DNA of 64,000 bases from Pacificispira sp965223125 (GTDB lineage: Bacteria > Pseudomonadota > Alphaproteobacteria > UBA8366 > Aestuariispiraceae): positions 868,001 through 932,000 of the forward strand of contig OZ244984.1 in NCBI GenBank assembly GCA_965223125.1, given 5' to 3'. The notes below the pieces were generated by a model. That model made no database searches. It was given only the letters and a program-made list of their open reading frames with translations, and had not been told where the DNA came from. Shown in pieces: positions 8,733 through 16,910 of the stretch. Position 1 is the first letter of the stretch; each line of letters begins with the position of its first letter. The translations under genes were made by a program, and so were the position numbers.

Positions 8733-11040
8733 CCACCTCCAGCATACGGGTCAGAATCTTTTCCGGCTTCATCGGCAGGCTCATCATCGGCACCCCGATG
8801 GCATCCGAAATCGCATTGGCTATCGCAGCGGGAACCGGAACCAGGCCGATCTCCCCTGCCCCCTTCGCCCCGAAAGGACCGTCCGGCTCGGCGGCCTCCA
8901 CGATGATTGAATGGATATTGTAAGGTGTGTCCAACGAGGTCGGTATCTTGTAGTCCAGCAGCGTCGGATTGGCGAGGCGCGGCCCGTCCCAGACCATTTC
9001 TTCGGTCAGCGCAAACCCCATCCCCTGTACGAAGCCGCCGACGATCTGCCCCTCGACGGAGACGGGATTGATCGCGCGACCGACATCGACCGCCGACCAG
9101 GCCTCTGCCACTTCCGTCTTGCCGCTGACCTCATCCGTCAGCGTATCGACGATCAGGCAGGCGAAGCTATAGACGCCGATTTGTGGAAAGGGCAGGCCGG
9201 TCGCAACTGCCCGCTTCGGATCCACGGTCGGCTGGTTGAATACCCATGTATGATGCCCGACAATCGGTCCACCCGCCGCCCAATGGGCGCGCAGCGAGAT
9301 ATGGTGGAAGCTGACTTCCTTGTCAGAACCCTTGACCCCGACCACGCCGCCGGGCCGCAATTCCAGATCCTGTTCCGAACATTCCAGCATCTGCGCGCCA
9401 TGCTGTTTCAACTGCTTTTCGACCTCCAGCGCCGCGCCGACGACGGCGCGTCCGGTTGTATAGGTCACACGACTGGCGGTCGTGCCCCAGTTATAGGGCG
9501 ACCCGTCCGTATCCGGGCTGGCAAGGCTGATCCGGTCCAGCGGTACATTCAGCGCTTCGGCACAGATCTGGCTCAAAACCGTATCCGACCCCTGCCCGAT
9601 ATCGACCGCGCCGGTATTCAGCACGATGCTGCCATCCTCCAGCACTCGGATTATGGCCCCGGTGCCCAGAAGACCGGAGATATGCGCACCCAGCGCGACA
9701 CCGGTGCCACGCCGCATACCGGGAGGGGCTGTGCGCTGTTTGCGGTTATCCCAATCGGACGCCGCCCGCGCCTTTGCGATGCATTCCTTCAATCCGTTCG
9801 ACGCCACGGCCCCGCCACCGAACCAGGGATCACCCACCTGGATCAGGTTCTTTTCACGCAGGTCCAGCGGGTCCATGCCAAGCTTCTTCGCGATCTCGTC
9901 CAACTGCTGCTCGCCCGCAAAGGCGACCTGGGGATTACCGAACCCCCGGAACGCACCGAAGCGCAGCTTGTTGGTATAGACCAGTTTTCCGGAACATTTT
10001 GCGTGGGGAATGCGATAGGGGCCAAGCGCCATCAACAGGCTGTAGCCCAGCACGCCGGGACTGTCATCGCCGAAGGCCCCGCAATCCAGCAGTACCTCGA
10101 CTTCCCGCGCGACCAGCGTCCCATCCTGCTTCACGCCGGTCTTGCAGCGCACCTTGAAAGGATGGCGCGCCCGCACACATTCGAAATCCTCTTCCCGGTT
10201 CAGGATCAGCTTCACCGGTCGTTTCGTGACCTGTGCCAGGCGCACGACGAGGGGCTGGATATGCGGCTCCATCTTGTTCCCGAAGCCGCCGCCGACGCGC
10301 GGGGTAAGGCAGCGCAGCTTGCTCATCGGCATCAGCAGGCTCTCGCAGACATTCGCCTGAACGCGGAATACCGACTGGTTCGCCGACCACAGCGTCACGC
10401 GGCCCTGCTTGTCGATATCGGCCAGCGCCCCGCAGGGTTCAATCGCCAGATGCGCCTGCGGTGCGGTGCGATACTCGCCTTCGACAATCAGATCCGCCTC
10501 GGCAAATCCCGTCTCGACATCGCCTTCCTTCAATTCGGTGAAGGAGGCCATATTGCCTTCACAGACCGCCGGGAAGACCTTGAAATAGTCGGGCAGATCC
10601 TCGTGGATGATTGCCGCGCCGGGGTCAAGGCCCTGTTCCGGCGACAGGATCGCAGGCAATTCGTCATAGTGCACAATGACCAGCTTGGCCGCTGCGCGGG
10701 CAATCCCTTCCGACTCCGCCGCCACGACGGCGACTGGTTCACCGAAATAGCGGATCTTGTCCTTGGCGATGGCGTGCTCATCCTTGATGAAGGCGCCCAT
10801 CCGGCCATCGGGGAAGTCTTCGCCAGTCAGCACGGCAACGACGCCCGGTACTGCCATCGCAGCGGAAATGTCATACCCACGAATCACCGCATGGGCGACG
10901 GTGCTCTGCACGATGGCTGCATGCAGCATATTGGGCAGCGACAGATCGGCGATATAGTCCGCCGACCCTGTCACCTTTTCCAGAGTTTCCAGCCGCGCCG
11001 GGCTGCTGCCGACGCCCTGCATGTCATGGATCGTGCTCAT
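8719..11040 (-). CDS. Molybdenum hydroxylase, molybdopterin-binding large subunit
   Basis: A 773-residue xanthine-oxidase-family catalytic subunit. It has the N-terminal ald_Xan_dh_C domain (LEKVTGSADYIADL), the GGGFGNKM and AFRGFGNPQ cofactor motifs, and the invariant catalytic glutamate at about residue 730 in GAGEIG. Such enzymes hydroxylate a carbon next to a ring nitrogen, with water as the oxygen source. The CO-dehydrogenase active-site signature (AYxCSFR) is absent: this position has AFRGFG, so CO oxidation is excluded. Electrons pass to the two small subunits encoded immediately upstream, with four-base overlaps. With a NicX-like dioxygenase in the same run, an N-heteroaromatic substrate such as a hydroxypyridine or pyridine carboxylate is likely, but specificity is not readable. 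Confidence 0.9.
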   Translation of the reverse strand: MSTIHDMQGVGSSPARLETLEKVTGSADYIADLSLPNMLHAAIVQSTVAHAVIRGYDISAAMAVPGVVAVLTGEDFPDGRMGAFIKDEHAIAKDKIRYFGEPVAVVAAESEGIARAAAKLVIVHYDELPAILSPEQGLDPGAAIIHEDLPDYFKVFPAVCEGNMASFTELKEGDVETGFAEADLIVEGEYRTAPQAHLAIEPCGALADIDKQGRVTLWSANQSVFRVQANVCESLLMPMSKLRCLTPRVGGGFGNKMEPHIQPLVVRLAQVTKRPVKLILNREEDFECVRARHPFKVRCKTGVKQDGTLVAREVEVLLDCGAFGDDSPGVLGYSLLMALGPYRIPHAKCSGKLVYTNKLRFGAFRGFGNPQVAFAGEQQLDEIAKKLGMDPLDLREKNLIQVGDPWFGGGAVASNGLKECIAKARAASDWDNRKQRTAPPGMRRGTGVALGAHISGLLGTGAIIRVLEDGSIVLNTGAVDIGQGSDTVLSQICAEALNVPLDRISLASPDTDGSPYNWGTTASRVTYTTGRAVVGAALEVEKQLKQHGAQMLECSEQDLELRPGGVVGVKGSDKEVSFHHISLRAHWAAGGPIVGHHTWVFNQPTVDPKRAVATGLPFPQIGVYSFACLIVDTLTDEVSGKTEVAEAWSAVDVGRAINPVSVEGQIVGGFVQGMGFALTEEMVWDGPRLANPTLLDYKIPTSLDTPYNIHSIIVEAAEPDGPFGAKGAGEIGLVPVPAAIANAISDAIGVPMMSLPMKPEKILTRMLEVDDAA

Positions 11041-11513
11041 ACCGATCCTCCCGCCGCCGCCGCGCGGGCGACCGCATCGACGATTCCGCGATAACCGGAA
11101 CAGCGACAGATATTACCGGACAGGGCCGTGCGGATCTCGTCCACCGTCGGATTGGCATTGTGCTGCAGGAATTCATGCGCGGTCAGGATCATGCCAGACG
11201 TGCAGAAGCCGCATTGTACCGCGCCTTCTGCTACCATGGCCTGCTGGATCGGCATCAATGCGCCATCACCGGCAAGACCCTCAATCGTGGTAATCGCCAT
11301 ATCCTCTGCATTGGCCGCCAAGGTCAGACAGGCCCGCATCGGGACGCCATCGATCAGTACGGTACACGCCCCGCAGACCCCCTGATTGCAGCCGCGCTTG
11401 CTGCCGGTAAGGCCCAGATCGTCGCGCAGCGCAGTCAACAACGTCTTCGTCGCCTCACAGGACAGGGTGTGGTCGCGCCCGTTCACGGACAGTCGGATTT
11501 CCTGGCTCGTCAC
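11037..11513 (-). CDS. Molybdenum hydroxylase, [2Fe-2S] small subunit
   Basis: A 158-residue CoxS/NdhS-type iron-sulfur protein. The N-terminal plant-ferredoxin-like cluster site reads CNQGVCGAC plus a downstream Cys, and the C-terminal helical cluster site reads CGFC and CRC. It shuttles electrons from the molybdenum centre to the FAD subunit. It overlaps the FAD-subunit stop and the large-subunit start by four bases each (ATGA), so the three subunits are translationally coupled in the order M-S-L. Confidence 0.93.
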   Translation of the reverse strand: MTSQEIRLSVNGRDHTLSCEATKTLLTALRDDLGLTGSKRGCNQGVCGACTVLIDGVPMRACLTLAANAEDMAITTIEGLAGDGALMPIQQAMVAEGAVQCGFCTSGMILTAHEFLQHNANPTVDEIRTALSGNICRCSGYRGIVDAVARAAAAGGSV

Positions 11514-12388
11514 AGCGTGGTCTCCCGTGTCTTTGTCTCCGCAAGTATTCCAAGCGTGCGCTTCAGCATGCGCGGCACGACGGCCAGTCGGTAGTCGGCG
11601 CTACCCCGCACATCATCAACCGGGTCCAGTTCGGCGACGAGAACTTCCGCCGCACTTGCGATCACGTCTGCATCCAGACGGGTCCCGATCAGCATTGCCT
11701 CCGCTTCTTCGGATCGGATCGGCCCGCCACCACAGCCACCGACCGCAATGCGCAGCTCCGTGGCAAGGCCGTCCTGATCGAAGTTTGCCGTTGCCGCGAT
11801 GGAGGCCAATGCAAAATCGCCCGCAACCCGGCACAGCTTTTCATAATGCCCTACTGATCCCGGCTTGGCAGGCGGCAGGATCACGGCAGTCACGATCTCG
11901 CCCGGTTCCAGCGCGGTCTCATACCAGCCCAAGAAGAATTCCTCTGCGGGTATGCGGCGGCGGCCATCGGGACCGGCAATCTCTATCTCAGTATTCGCGA
12001 CAACAAGAGCTGGCGGATAATCCGCTGCCGGGTCAGCGAAGGAAATCGAGCCGCCGATGGTCCCCATATTCCGTACCGGCGGATTGGCAATCTGTGCAGC
12101 GGCTTTCGACAGAACCGTATGGGAGTCCCGCAGGTCACTTTCGAAGGCTGTCTGGCGATGACGGCGCATCGCGCCGATCCGCACACTACCATCCGTCAGC
12201 CTCTTGAATTCCTTCAATTCCGCAATGGCCGAGAGGCTGACCAGCCGTGATGGCTCCACCAGCCGGGCATTAAGAAGTGCGACCAGCGTTGCGCCGCCGG
12301 AGATCGGATGCCCCTCCTCCCCCGCCTCGACGAGCAGGGCGACGGCATCCTCCACGGTATCGGGTTTACGGAAATCGGGCTGTGTCAT
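11510..12388 (-). CDS. Molybdenum hydroxylase, FAD-binding medium subunit
   Basis: A 292-residue CoxM-type flavoprotein. The FAD pyrophosphate motif GGATL is near residue 36, and the second FAD motif RNMGTIGGSISFADPAADY is near residues 105-123; a CO_deh_flav_C domain ends the chain. It accepts electrons from the [2Fe-2S] subunit and passes them to an external acceptor. It is the first of the three hydroxylase genes and begins five bases after the coxG-like stop codon. Confidence 0.92.
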   Translation of the reverse strand: MTQPDFRKPDTVEDAVALLVEAGEEGHPISGGATLVALLNARLVEPSRLVSLSAIAELKEFKRLTDGSVRIGAMRRHRQTAFESDLRDSHTVLSKAAAQIANPPVRNMGTIGGSISFADPAADYPPALVVANTEIEIAGPDGRRRIPAEEFFLGWYETALEPGEIVTAVILPPAKPGSVGHYEKLCRVAGDFALASIAATANFDQDGLATELRIAVGGCGGGPIRSEEAEAMLIGTRLDADVIASAAEVLVAELDPVDDVRGSADYRLAVVPRMLKRTLGILAETKTRETTL

Positions 12389-12393
12389 CGCTG

Positions 12394-12855
12394 TCAGTTC
12401 ACCTCTTCACGGGTTTCAGCGAGTGTCCGGAAGGATTCTTCGAATTTCGCCGCCAGTCTGGTTGCGATCTTCTTCATCATCCCGGCGCCATAACGCCCCA
12501 GACGCCCGCTGATCTCAACCATTGAGGAATAGGTGATTTCAGTACCACCCTCTTCCGTGTCGGCCAGACGTACATCGCTGATCGATTGCACAATGCTGGC
12601 GCGGGATCCCTCCTCCCCCCTGGATTCGGTGCGGACATAGGACATCGCCACCTCCTCCAGCACGGTGATGGTCAGGCTGAACCGGGCCTTGATCGGGCCG
12701 ACCGAGACTGTGACCGCCGCCCGATAGGCATCCGGCCCGGTTTGCTCAATCGAATCGCAGCCGGGCACGCAGGCAATCATCTGCTCCGGGTCGCGGATCA
12801 GCGTCCAGACCCGGCTGCGCGGCGCATCAACGATAAAGGACTGTTCAATCTGCAC
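12394..12855 (-). CDS. CoxG-like SRPBCC protein
   Basis: A 153-residue protein of the SRPBCC / CoxG family: the opening MQIEQSFIVDAPRSRVWTLI and the end GAGMMKKIATRLAAKFEESF are characteristic. In carboxydotrophs CoxG helps attach CO dehydrogenase to the membrane, and homologues travel with many molybdenum hydroxylases, probably for membrane docking or maturation. Here it is five bases upstream of the hydroxylase M subunit, consistent with that job. Confidence 0.88.
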   Translation of the reverse strand: MQIEQSFIVDAPRSRVWTLIRDPEQMIACVPGCDSIEQTGPDAYRAAVTVSVGPIKARFSLTITVLEEVAMSYVRTESRGEEGSRASIVQSISDVRLADTEEGGTEITYSSMVEISGRLGRYGAGMMKKIATRLAAKFEESFRTLAETREEVN

Positions 12856-12885
12856 GGCGGTTTCCTTCCCTCGAGCCCCAGACCA

Positions 12886-13968
12886 TCACACGATCTGAAC
12901 GCGCTCGACAATCATCTTCGGGTCCACGATCCGGCCATTTTCGATGATGACCTTGTTGTCCAGCATGATCGTGCAATCGCGCATTGGTACATCATAATGC
13001 CCCCGCGTCCGGCGATTGCCGCCGCCCTGGGTATTCGGCCCGGTGGAGAACAGGAAGTTACCGGGGAAGGTCCGCGCGGCGGCACGGCTACGCTCCGGCT
13101 GATCGCCATTCAGGGCGATGCCATACCAGAGCGCCTGGGGATTAAGCCCCCAACCCAGATGCGACACGGCAAAGGGATCCAGATCATCCGGGCTTTCCTT
13201 GTTATCATCCAGCCAGTCCTGCATCAGCTTCGCGTCCAGGCCACCCTCGATCTTACGAATGAAGCCATCGCGGATTTCCAGGCGCACCTCGTCCACGACA
13301 TAGCGGCAATAGGGCAGAATGATGATGTCGCCCGGCTTGAAGACGACAGTCCCGTTGGCAGACCCCTCATCAGGGAAAGTGTGGATATGCCCGCCGCCCC
13401 AATGGTCGAAATGCCCCGGCTCGTCGGAATAGCCCCATTGCGTCATGACCGGATATTCACCGCGCGTGAAGGTCATGTCGGTTCCAGCCGCCGAGGTCAC
13501 CCGCACGGTCTTCGTGCCGGTATAGAGGTCATGGGCATATTTGCACGCCTCCTTCAGGCCCGGCGGAGAGATCAGTTGCTCCAGATCGTCCGGTCCGTCG
13601 ATGATCATCAGCACCCGCGTGCCACCCGCCATCACATCCTTCAGCCAGCGGGTGAACAGCGGCACATGGAAGACGACAATGATGTCCGCCTTCATCGCCG
13701 CTTCCAGCGTTCCCTTGCACTGGCCGACCGTCGGCACCCCGACCTTGGTCCAGGATGGGACGGAGTTCACGCACATCTCGTAGATGTCCGCGCCCAGATC
13801 GTCAGCGGCGGCAAAGGCCGCCTGGATATATTCACGCCGGGTCGTCAGGTCGCTGACGCAGCACACCGTCTCGCCCTTGCTGACCTTCGACATCTCGAAC
13901 TGGCGCCTGTAGAGGGATGCCAGCTTGGCCGGATTGAGTTCCTGGGGACGCATCGCTGCAAGGTTCAT
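12886..13968 (-). CDS. NicX-like 2,5-dihydroxypyridine 5,6-dioxygenase
   Basis: A protein of about 360 residues in the M29-peptidase-fold family to which NicX belongs; many databases call such proteins leucyl aminopeptidase. It shares with Pseudomonas NicX, as I recall that sequence, the stretches GYSDEPGHFDHW, SHLGWGLNPQALW and GNFLFSTGPNT. The residues matching the iron ligands of NicX are present: His270 (in SHLGWG), His324 and Asp326 (in GHYDVP). The reaction would be oxygen-dependent ring opening of 2,5-dihydroxypyridine or a relative to an N-formylmaleamate-type product. A longer start at 14010 exists, but the tandem ATGs at 13971/13968 follow GGAG and match the family length. It heads the catabolic run, downstream of a TetR gene. 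Confidence 0.8.
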   Translation of the reverse strand: MNLAAMRPQELNPAKLASLYRRQFEMSKVSKGETVCCVSDLTTRREYIQAAFAAADDLGADIYEMCVNSVPSWTKVGVPTVGQCKGTLEAAMKADIIVVFHVPLFTRWLKDVMAGGTRVLMIIDGPDDLEQLISPPGLKEACKYAHDLYTGTKTVRVTSAAGTDMTFTRGEYPVMTQWGYSDEPGHFDHWGGGHIHTFPDEGSANGTVVFKPGDIIILPYCRYVVDEVRLEIRDGFIRKIEGGLDAKLMQDWLDDNKESPDDLDPFAVSHLGWGLNPQALWYGIALNGDQPERSRAAARTFPGNFLFSTGPNTQGGGNRRTRGHYDVPMRDCTIMLDNKVIIENGRIVDPKMIVERVQIV

Positions 13969-14010
13969 CATTTCGCTCCATGAATGGAAATTCTTAATAC
14001 CGACTGTCAT

Positions 14011-14099
14011 TCGGTTTTAAATCCGCGTCAAGGATATATTTCAAGCCTAAAGCATTTTTTTGACATTTCTGCACCAGTATCAGGGCCACAGCCCCCTGA
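14011..14099 (-). promoter_or_regulatory. Probable promoter of the catabolic run
   Basis: The gap between the TetR gene and the dioxygenase gene is AT-rich. Read on the minus strand it offers TTGAAA, a 17-base spacer, and TTTAAA as a fair sigma-70 promoter. A weak 7-bp inverted repeat (14079-14100) adjoins the TetR stop. I see no strong TetR palindrome here. Confidence 0.35.
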
Positions 14100-14678
14100 T
14101 CAGTCGGTTCCGCGCAACATTCTTGCCATCAGGTCAACCGAATGGTCGATCCGGCGGGACGGGCCATTGAGATTGTGGTTCATCGCAAACCCGTCGAAGG
14201 CCATGAACAGGATATGGGCGGTACTGCCATTCTCGCACAGATACCGTCGGTCCTCCGGCAGGGTCTCCGCGATCAGGGTGGAGATCTTTCGTTCCGCCCA
14301 GAACAGCAGGTCGCGGGAATAGCGGTCCTCCGGTGAGGCGGTGGACAGCGCCTGCATCAGATTGTTCGCGAAACAATTCTCTTCCGCCGGAATATCGTTC
14401 CAAAGCGTCTTCAGGATGAATCGCAGCCGCCGGTCCGGATCCCCGATCCCGCCGCTATCCACCGCCAGCCGCTCCAGCCTGGCCCGCAGCCAGGGATCAT
14501 AGATCGAAAACAGGATTTCCAGCTTTGAGGCGAAATAAACATAGATATTGGCCGTGGAAACACCGGACAGCTTCGCAATCTGGCTCATTGAGGCCCGATG
14601 ATACCCTCGTTCCCGAAACAGCGCCGATGCGCCCCCCAGGATCGCCTCGCGAATCTCCGGCTTCTTGATCTGTGCCAT
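14100..14678 (-). CDS. TetR-family transcriptional regulator 1
   Basis: A 192-residue TetR/AcrR regulator. The N-terminal helix-turn-helix covers about residues 8-55 (ALFRERGYHRASMSQIAKLSGVSTANIYVYFASK), followed by an all-helical ligand domain. I chose the ATG at 14678 over a GTG at 14687 because GGGG lies eight bases before it. It sits directly upstream of the NicX-like gene on the same strand and probably represses the catabolic operon until the substrate or a ring-cleavage product appears (inference). Confidence 0.85.
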   Translation of the reverse strand: MAQIKKPEIREAILGGASALFRERGYHRASMSQIAKLSGVSTANIYVYFASKLEILFSIYDPWLRARLERLAVDSGGIGDPDRRLRFILKTLWNDIPAEENCFANNLMQALSTASPEDRYSRDLLFWAERKISTLIAETLPEDRRYLCENGSTAHILFMAFDGFAMNHNLNGPSRRIDHSVDLMARMLRGTD

Positions 14679-14758
14679 GGTGGTCACCCCGATTGGATCA
14701 CCCTGTCACTAGCACAATTCGCCTGCTGGAAAACCGCTAACCTGAAAAAGCACCCCGT

Positions 14759-16003
14759 TCAGGCAGAAAAGTCGCGGGTGTCGTCGATTACCTTGCCGTC
14801 ATTGGCGAGGCTGCCGGGGGTCACCAGTTCAACCATGCCCTTCAGCTTTGTCACGCCCTGCACGGTTTCCGCCACGCGGGCGGCGTCTATGTCACCCGTT
14901 GCCTCGCAATAGACCGTCATCAGATCCTTTTTCGCCGCGTCGGAGGAAATCACGATGCGGGCCTTCCCGATTTCGGCGTGGCGGGCGACGATTTCGGCAA
15001 CCTGACCGGGGCGCACGAACATCCCACGTATCTTGGCGGTCTGATCGGCGCGGCCCATCCAGCCCTTGATCCGGGGGGCCGTGCGCCCGCAGGGGCTGGT
15101 CCCCGGTAGGATGGCGGACAGATCGCCTGTCGCGAAACGAACCAGCGGATAATCAGGATTGGCCAGCAGGGTCACCACGACCTCCCCCACTTCCCCCGCC
15201 AAGACCGGGTCACCGGTGCCGGGGCGCACGATTTCCACCATCACCCCCTCATCCGTGATCAATCCCTCCATCGCCTTGCTCTCATAAGCGACATTACCCA
15301 GATCGGCAGTGCCATAGGTCTGAAGGCAGGTCAGGCCCCGGTCATGATAATCCTTGCGCATCGACGGAAAGAGCGGCCCGGCCCCGACCAGCAGCGTCTT
15401 CAGACAGGACAGGTCCAGACCCAATTCCGCCGCCTTGTCGAACAGCGCCTTGGGATAATCCGGTGTGCCGCAGAAAGCGCTGGTGCGATAGAGATACATC
15501 GCATTGACGACCGCTTCGGTATTGCCAATTCCGGCGGGCAGCACCGCCGCGCCACAGGCATGGGCCGCCTCCTCGAACATCCGCCCTGCCGGGGTCAGAT
15601 GATAGGAAAAACAGTTGGCGACGATATCGCCGCTGCGAATGCCCGCCGCCCAGGCCGCCCGTCCGAAGCGCCACCAGTCATGCCCGGCAGCCCGGCCTTC
15701 GGGATCAAGGATCGGACCGGGCGACATGTAGACCCGCGCCAGTCCCGAAATGCCGGTCGCCGTCATTCCGCCGAATGGTGCGGACTGCATCTGGACATCC
15801 ATCAGATCCGACTTGCGCACCAGCGGCAGTTTCGCCAGATCGCCGACGTCCCGAATCTCCTCTGGGTCGATCCCGGCCAGACTGTCCGCGAAATAGGGTG
15901 CCCTGGCCTTGGCCAGCGCGACCTGCGCCTGAACCTGCCCGATCTGCCGGGCATGACGCTCATCGGCGCTCTGGGTCTCCAAGTCGTCGAAATGATCGCT
16001 CAT
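14759..16003 (-). CDS. PaaK-like AMP-binding family protein with altered P-loop
   Basis: A 414-residue member of the phenylacetate-CoA ligase (PaaK) branch of adenylate-forming enzymes. Recognisable motifs include YGTADLG (A5), FATGDL (A7) and GRADQTAKIRG (A8). The A3 phosphate loop, normally SSGTTGKPT, is replaced by a stretch reading YMSPGPILDPEG, so classical ATP binding is doubtful. I recall related proteins in similar ABC operons with the same SPGPI motif, which suggests a conserved subfamily rather than a decayed gene. It is five bases from the livF-like gene of the second importer and is probably its last partner gene. It may activate or sense an aromatic or other carboxylate carried by that importer; function is unproven. 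Confidence 0.75.
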   Translation of the reverse strand: MSDHFDDLETQSADERHARQIGQVQAQVALAKARAPYFADSLAGIDPEEIRDVGDLAKLPLVRKSDLMDVQMQSAPFGGMTATGISGLARVYMSPGPILDPEGRAAGHDWWRFGRAAWAAGIRSGDIVANCFSYHLTPAGRMFEEAAHACGAAVLPAGIGNTEAVVNAMYLYRTSAFCGTPDYPKALFDKAAELGLDLSCLKTLLVGAGPLFPSMRKDYHDRGLTCLQTYGTADLGNVAYESKAMEGLITDEGVMVEIVRPGTGDPVLAGEVGEVVVTLLANPDYPLVRFATGDLSAILPGTSPCGRTAPRIKGWMGRADQTAKIRGMFVRPGQVAEIVARHAEIGKARIVISSDAAKKDLMTVYCEATGDIDAARVAETVQGVTKLKGMVELVTPGSLANDGKVIDDTRDFSA

Positions 16004-16007
16004 CGGC

Positions 16008-16862
16008 TCACAACCACCGCTTCCTGCGCTTGTAGTGCTTCACTTCGCGGAAGCTGCGCCGCCCCTCGGTGGAGAGGCCCAGATAGAATTCCTTCACATC
16101 CTCATTGGCCAGCAGCGCATCGGCATTTCCATCCATCACGACACGGCCATTCTCAAGGATGTAGCCGTAATCGGCGAAACGCAGCGCCACATTGGTGTTC
16201 TGTTCCGCCAGCAGGAAGGTCACCCCTTCCTCCTCATTCAGGCGTTTCACGATCTCAAAAATCTGTTCGACAAGCTGCGGTGCGAGGCCCATCGACGGCT
16301 CGTCCAGCAGGATCAATTTCGGCTTCGCCATCAGCGCGCGGCCAATCGCGCACATCTGCTGCTCACCGCCCGACGTATAACCGGCCTGACTCTTGCGCCG
16401 TTCTTTCAGGCGCGGAAAGTAGGAATAAACCTTTTCCAGGTCGGCCTTGACCTCCGCCCCGCCCCCGCGCGTATAGGCACCGGTCAGCAGGTTTTCCTCG
16501 ACCGTCAGATGTTCGAAACAATGGCGGCCCTCCATGACCTGCACGCAGCCGCGCTTGACCAGATCGTTGGCGGTCAGATGGTGCACCTTCTCCCCCGCCA
16601 GTTCGATCATCCCCTTGGTCACCTCGCCGCGCTCGGCTCGCAACAGGTTCGAAATCGATTTCAGGGTCGTGCTTTTACCGGCGCCATTGGCCCCCAGCAG
16701 GGCGACGATCCCGCCCTTCGGCACCGAGAGGGAGACGCCCTTGAGCACCAGGATCACGTGGTCGTAGATCACTTCCACATTGCTGATCTTCAGCAGCGGT
16801 TCGGCTGTGGCGGACTGGACTATATTGTCCTGGGCCACGTTGTCCTGGGCTACTGCGCTCAT
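16008..16862 (-). CDS. livF: ABC importer ATPase, LivF type (system 2)
   Basis: A 284-residue LivF-type ATPase with an N-terminal extension of about 22 residues and a basic C-terminal tail (EVKHYKRRKRWL). Walker A is GANGAGKST, the signature region is TSGGEQQMCAIGRAL and Walker B is LILLDEP. The extended tail distinguishes it from system 1 and is typical of importers that neighbour acyl-CoA synthetases. It lies between the second binding-protein gene and the PaaK-like gene. Confidence 0.9.
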   Translation of the reverse strand: MSAVAQDNVAQDNIVQSATAEPLLKISNVEVIYDHVILVLKGVSLSVPKGGIVALLGANGAGKSTTLKSISNLLRAERGEVTKGMIELAGEKVHHLTANDLVKRGCVQVMEGRHCFEHLTVEENLLTGAYTRGGGAEVKADLEKVYSYFPRLKERRKSQAGYTSGGEQQMCAIGRALMAKPKLILLDEPSMGLAPQLVEQIFEIVKRLNEEEGVTFLLAEQNTNVALRFADYGYILENGRVVMDGNADALLANEDVKEFYLGLSTEGRRSFREVKHYKRRKRWL

Positions 16863-16910
16863 TCGGGCATCTCCCCTATCGGCTCATTTCAGGTTATGCA
16901 AAGTAACGGA

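Noticed and set aside
8911..11094. A 727-codon plus-strand frame opposite the molybdenum hydroxylase large subunit.
   Set aside because: Composition is that of an antisense shadow; the minus strand has all catalytic motifs of the hydroxylase.
8719..12855. Carbon monoxide dehydrogenase (coxMSLG-like gene set).
   Set aside because: The large subunit lacks the AYxCSFR active-site loop of CO dehydrogenase and has AFRGFG as in other molybdenum hydroxylases.
14079..14100. ATCAGGG / CCCTGAT stem after the TetR 1 stop as an intrinsic terminator.
   Set aside because: Only 7 bp and no T-run in the direction of transcription; the T-run nearby is on the wrong side.
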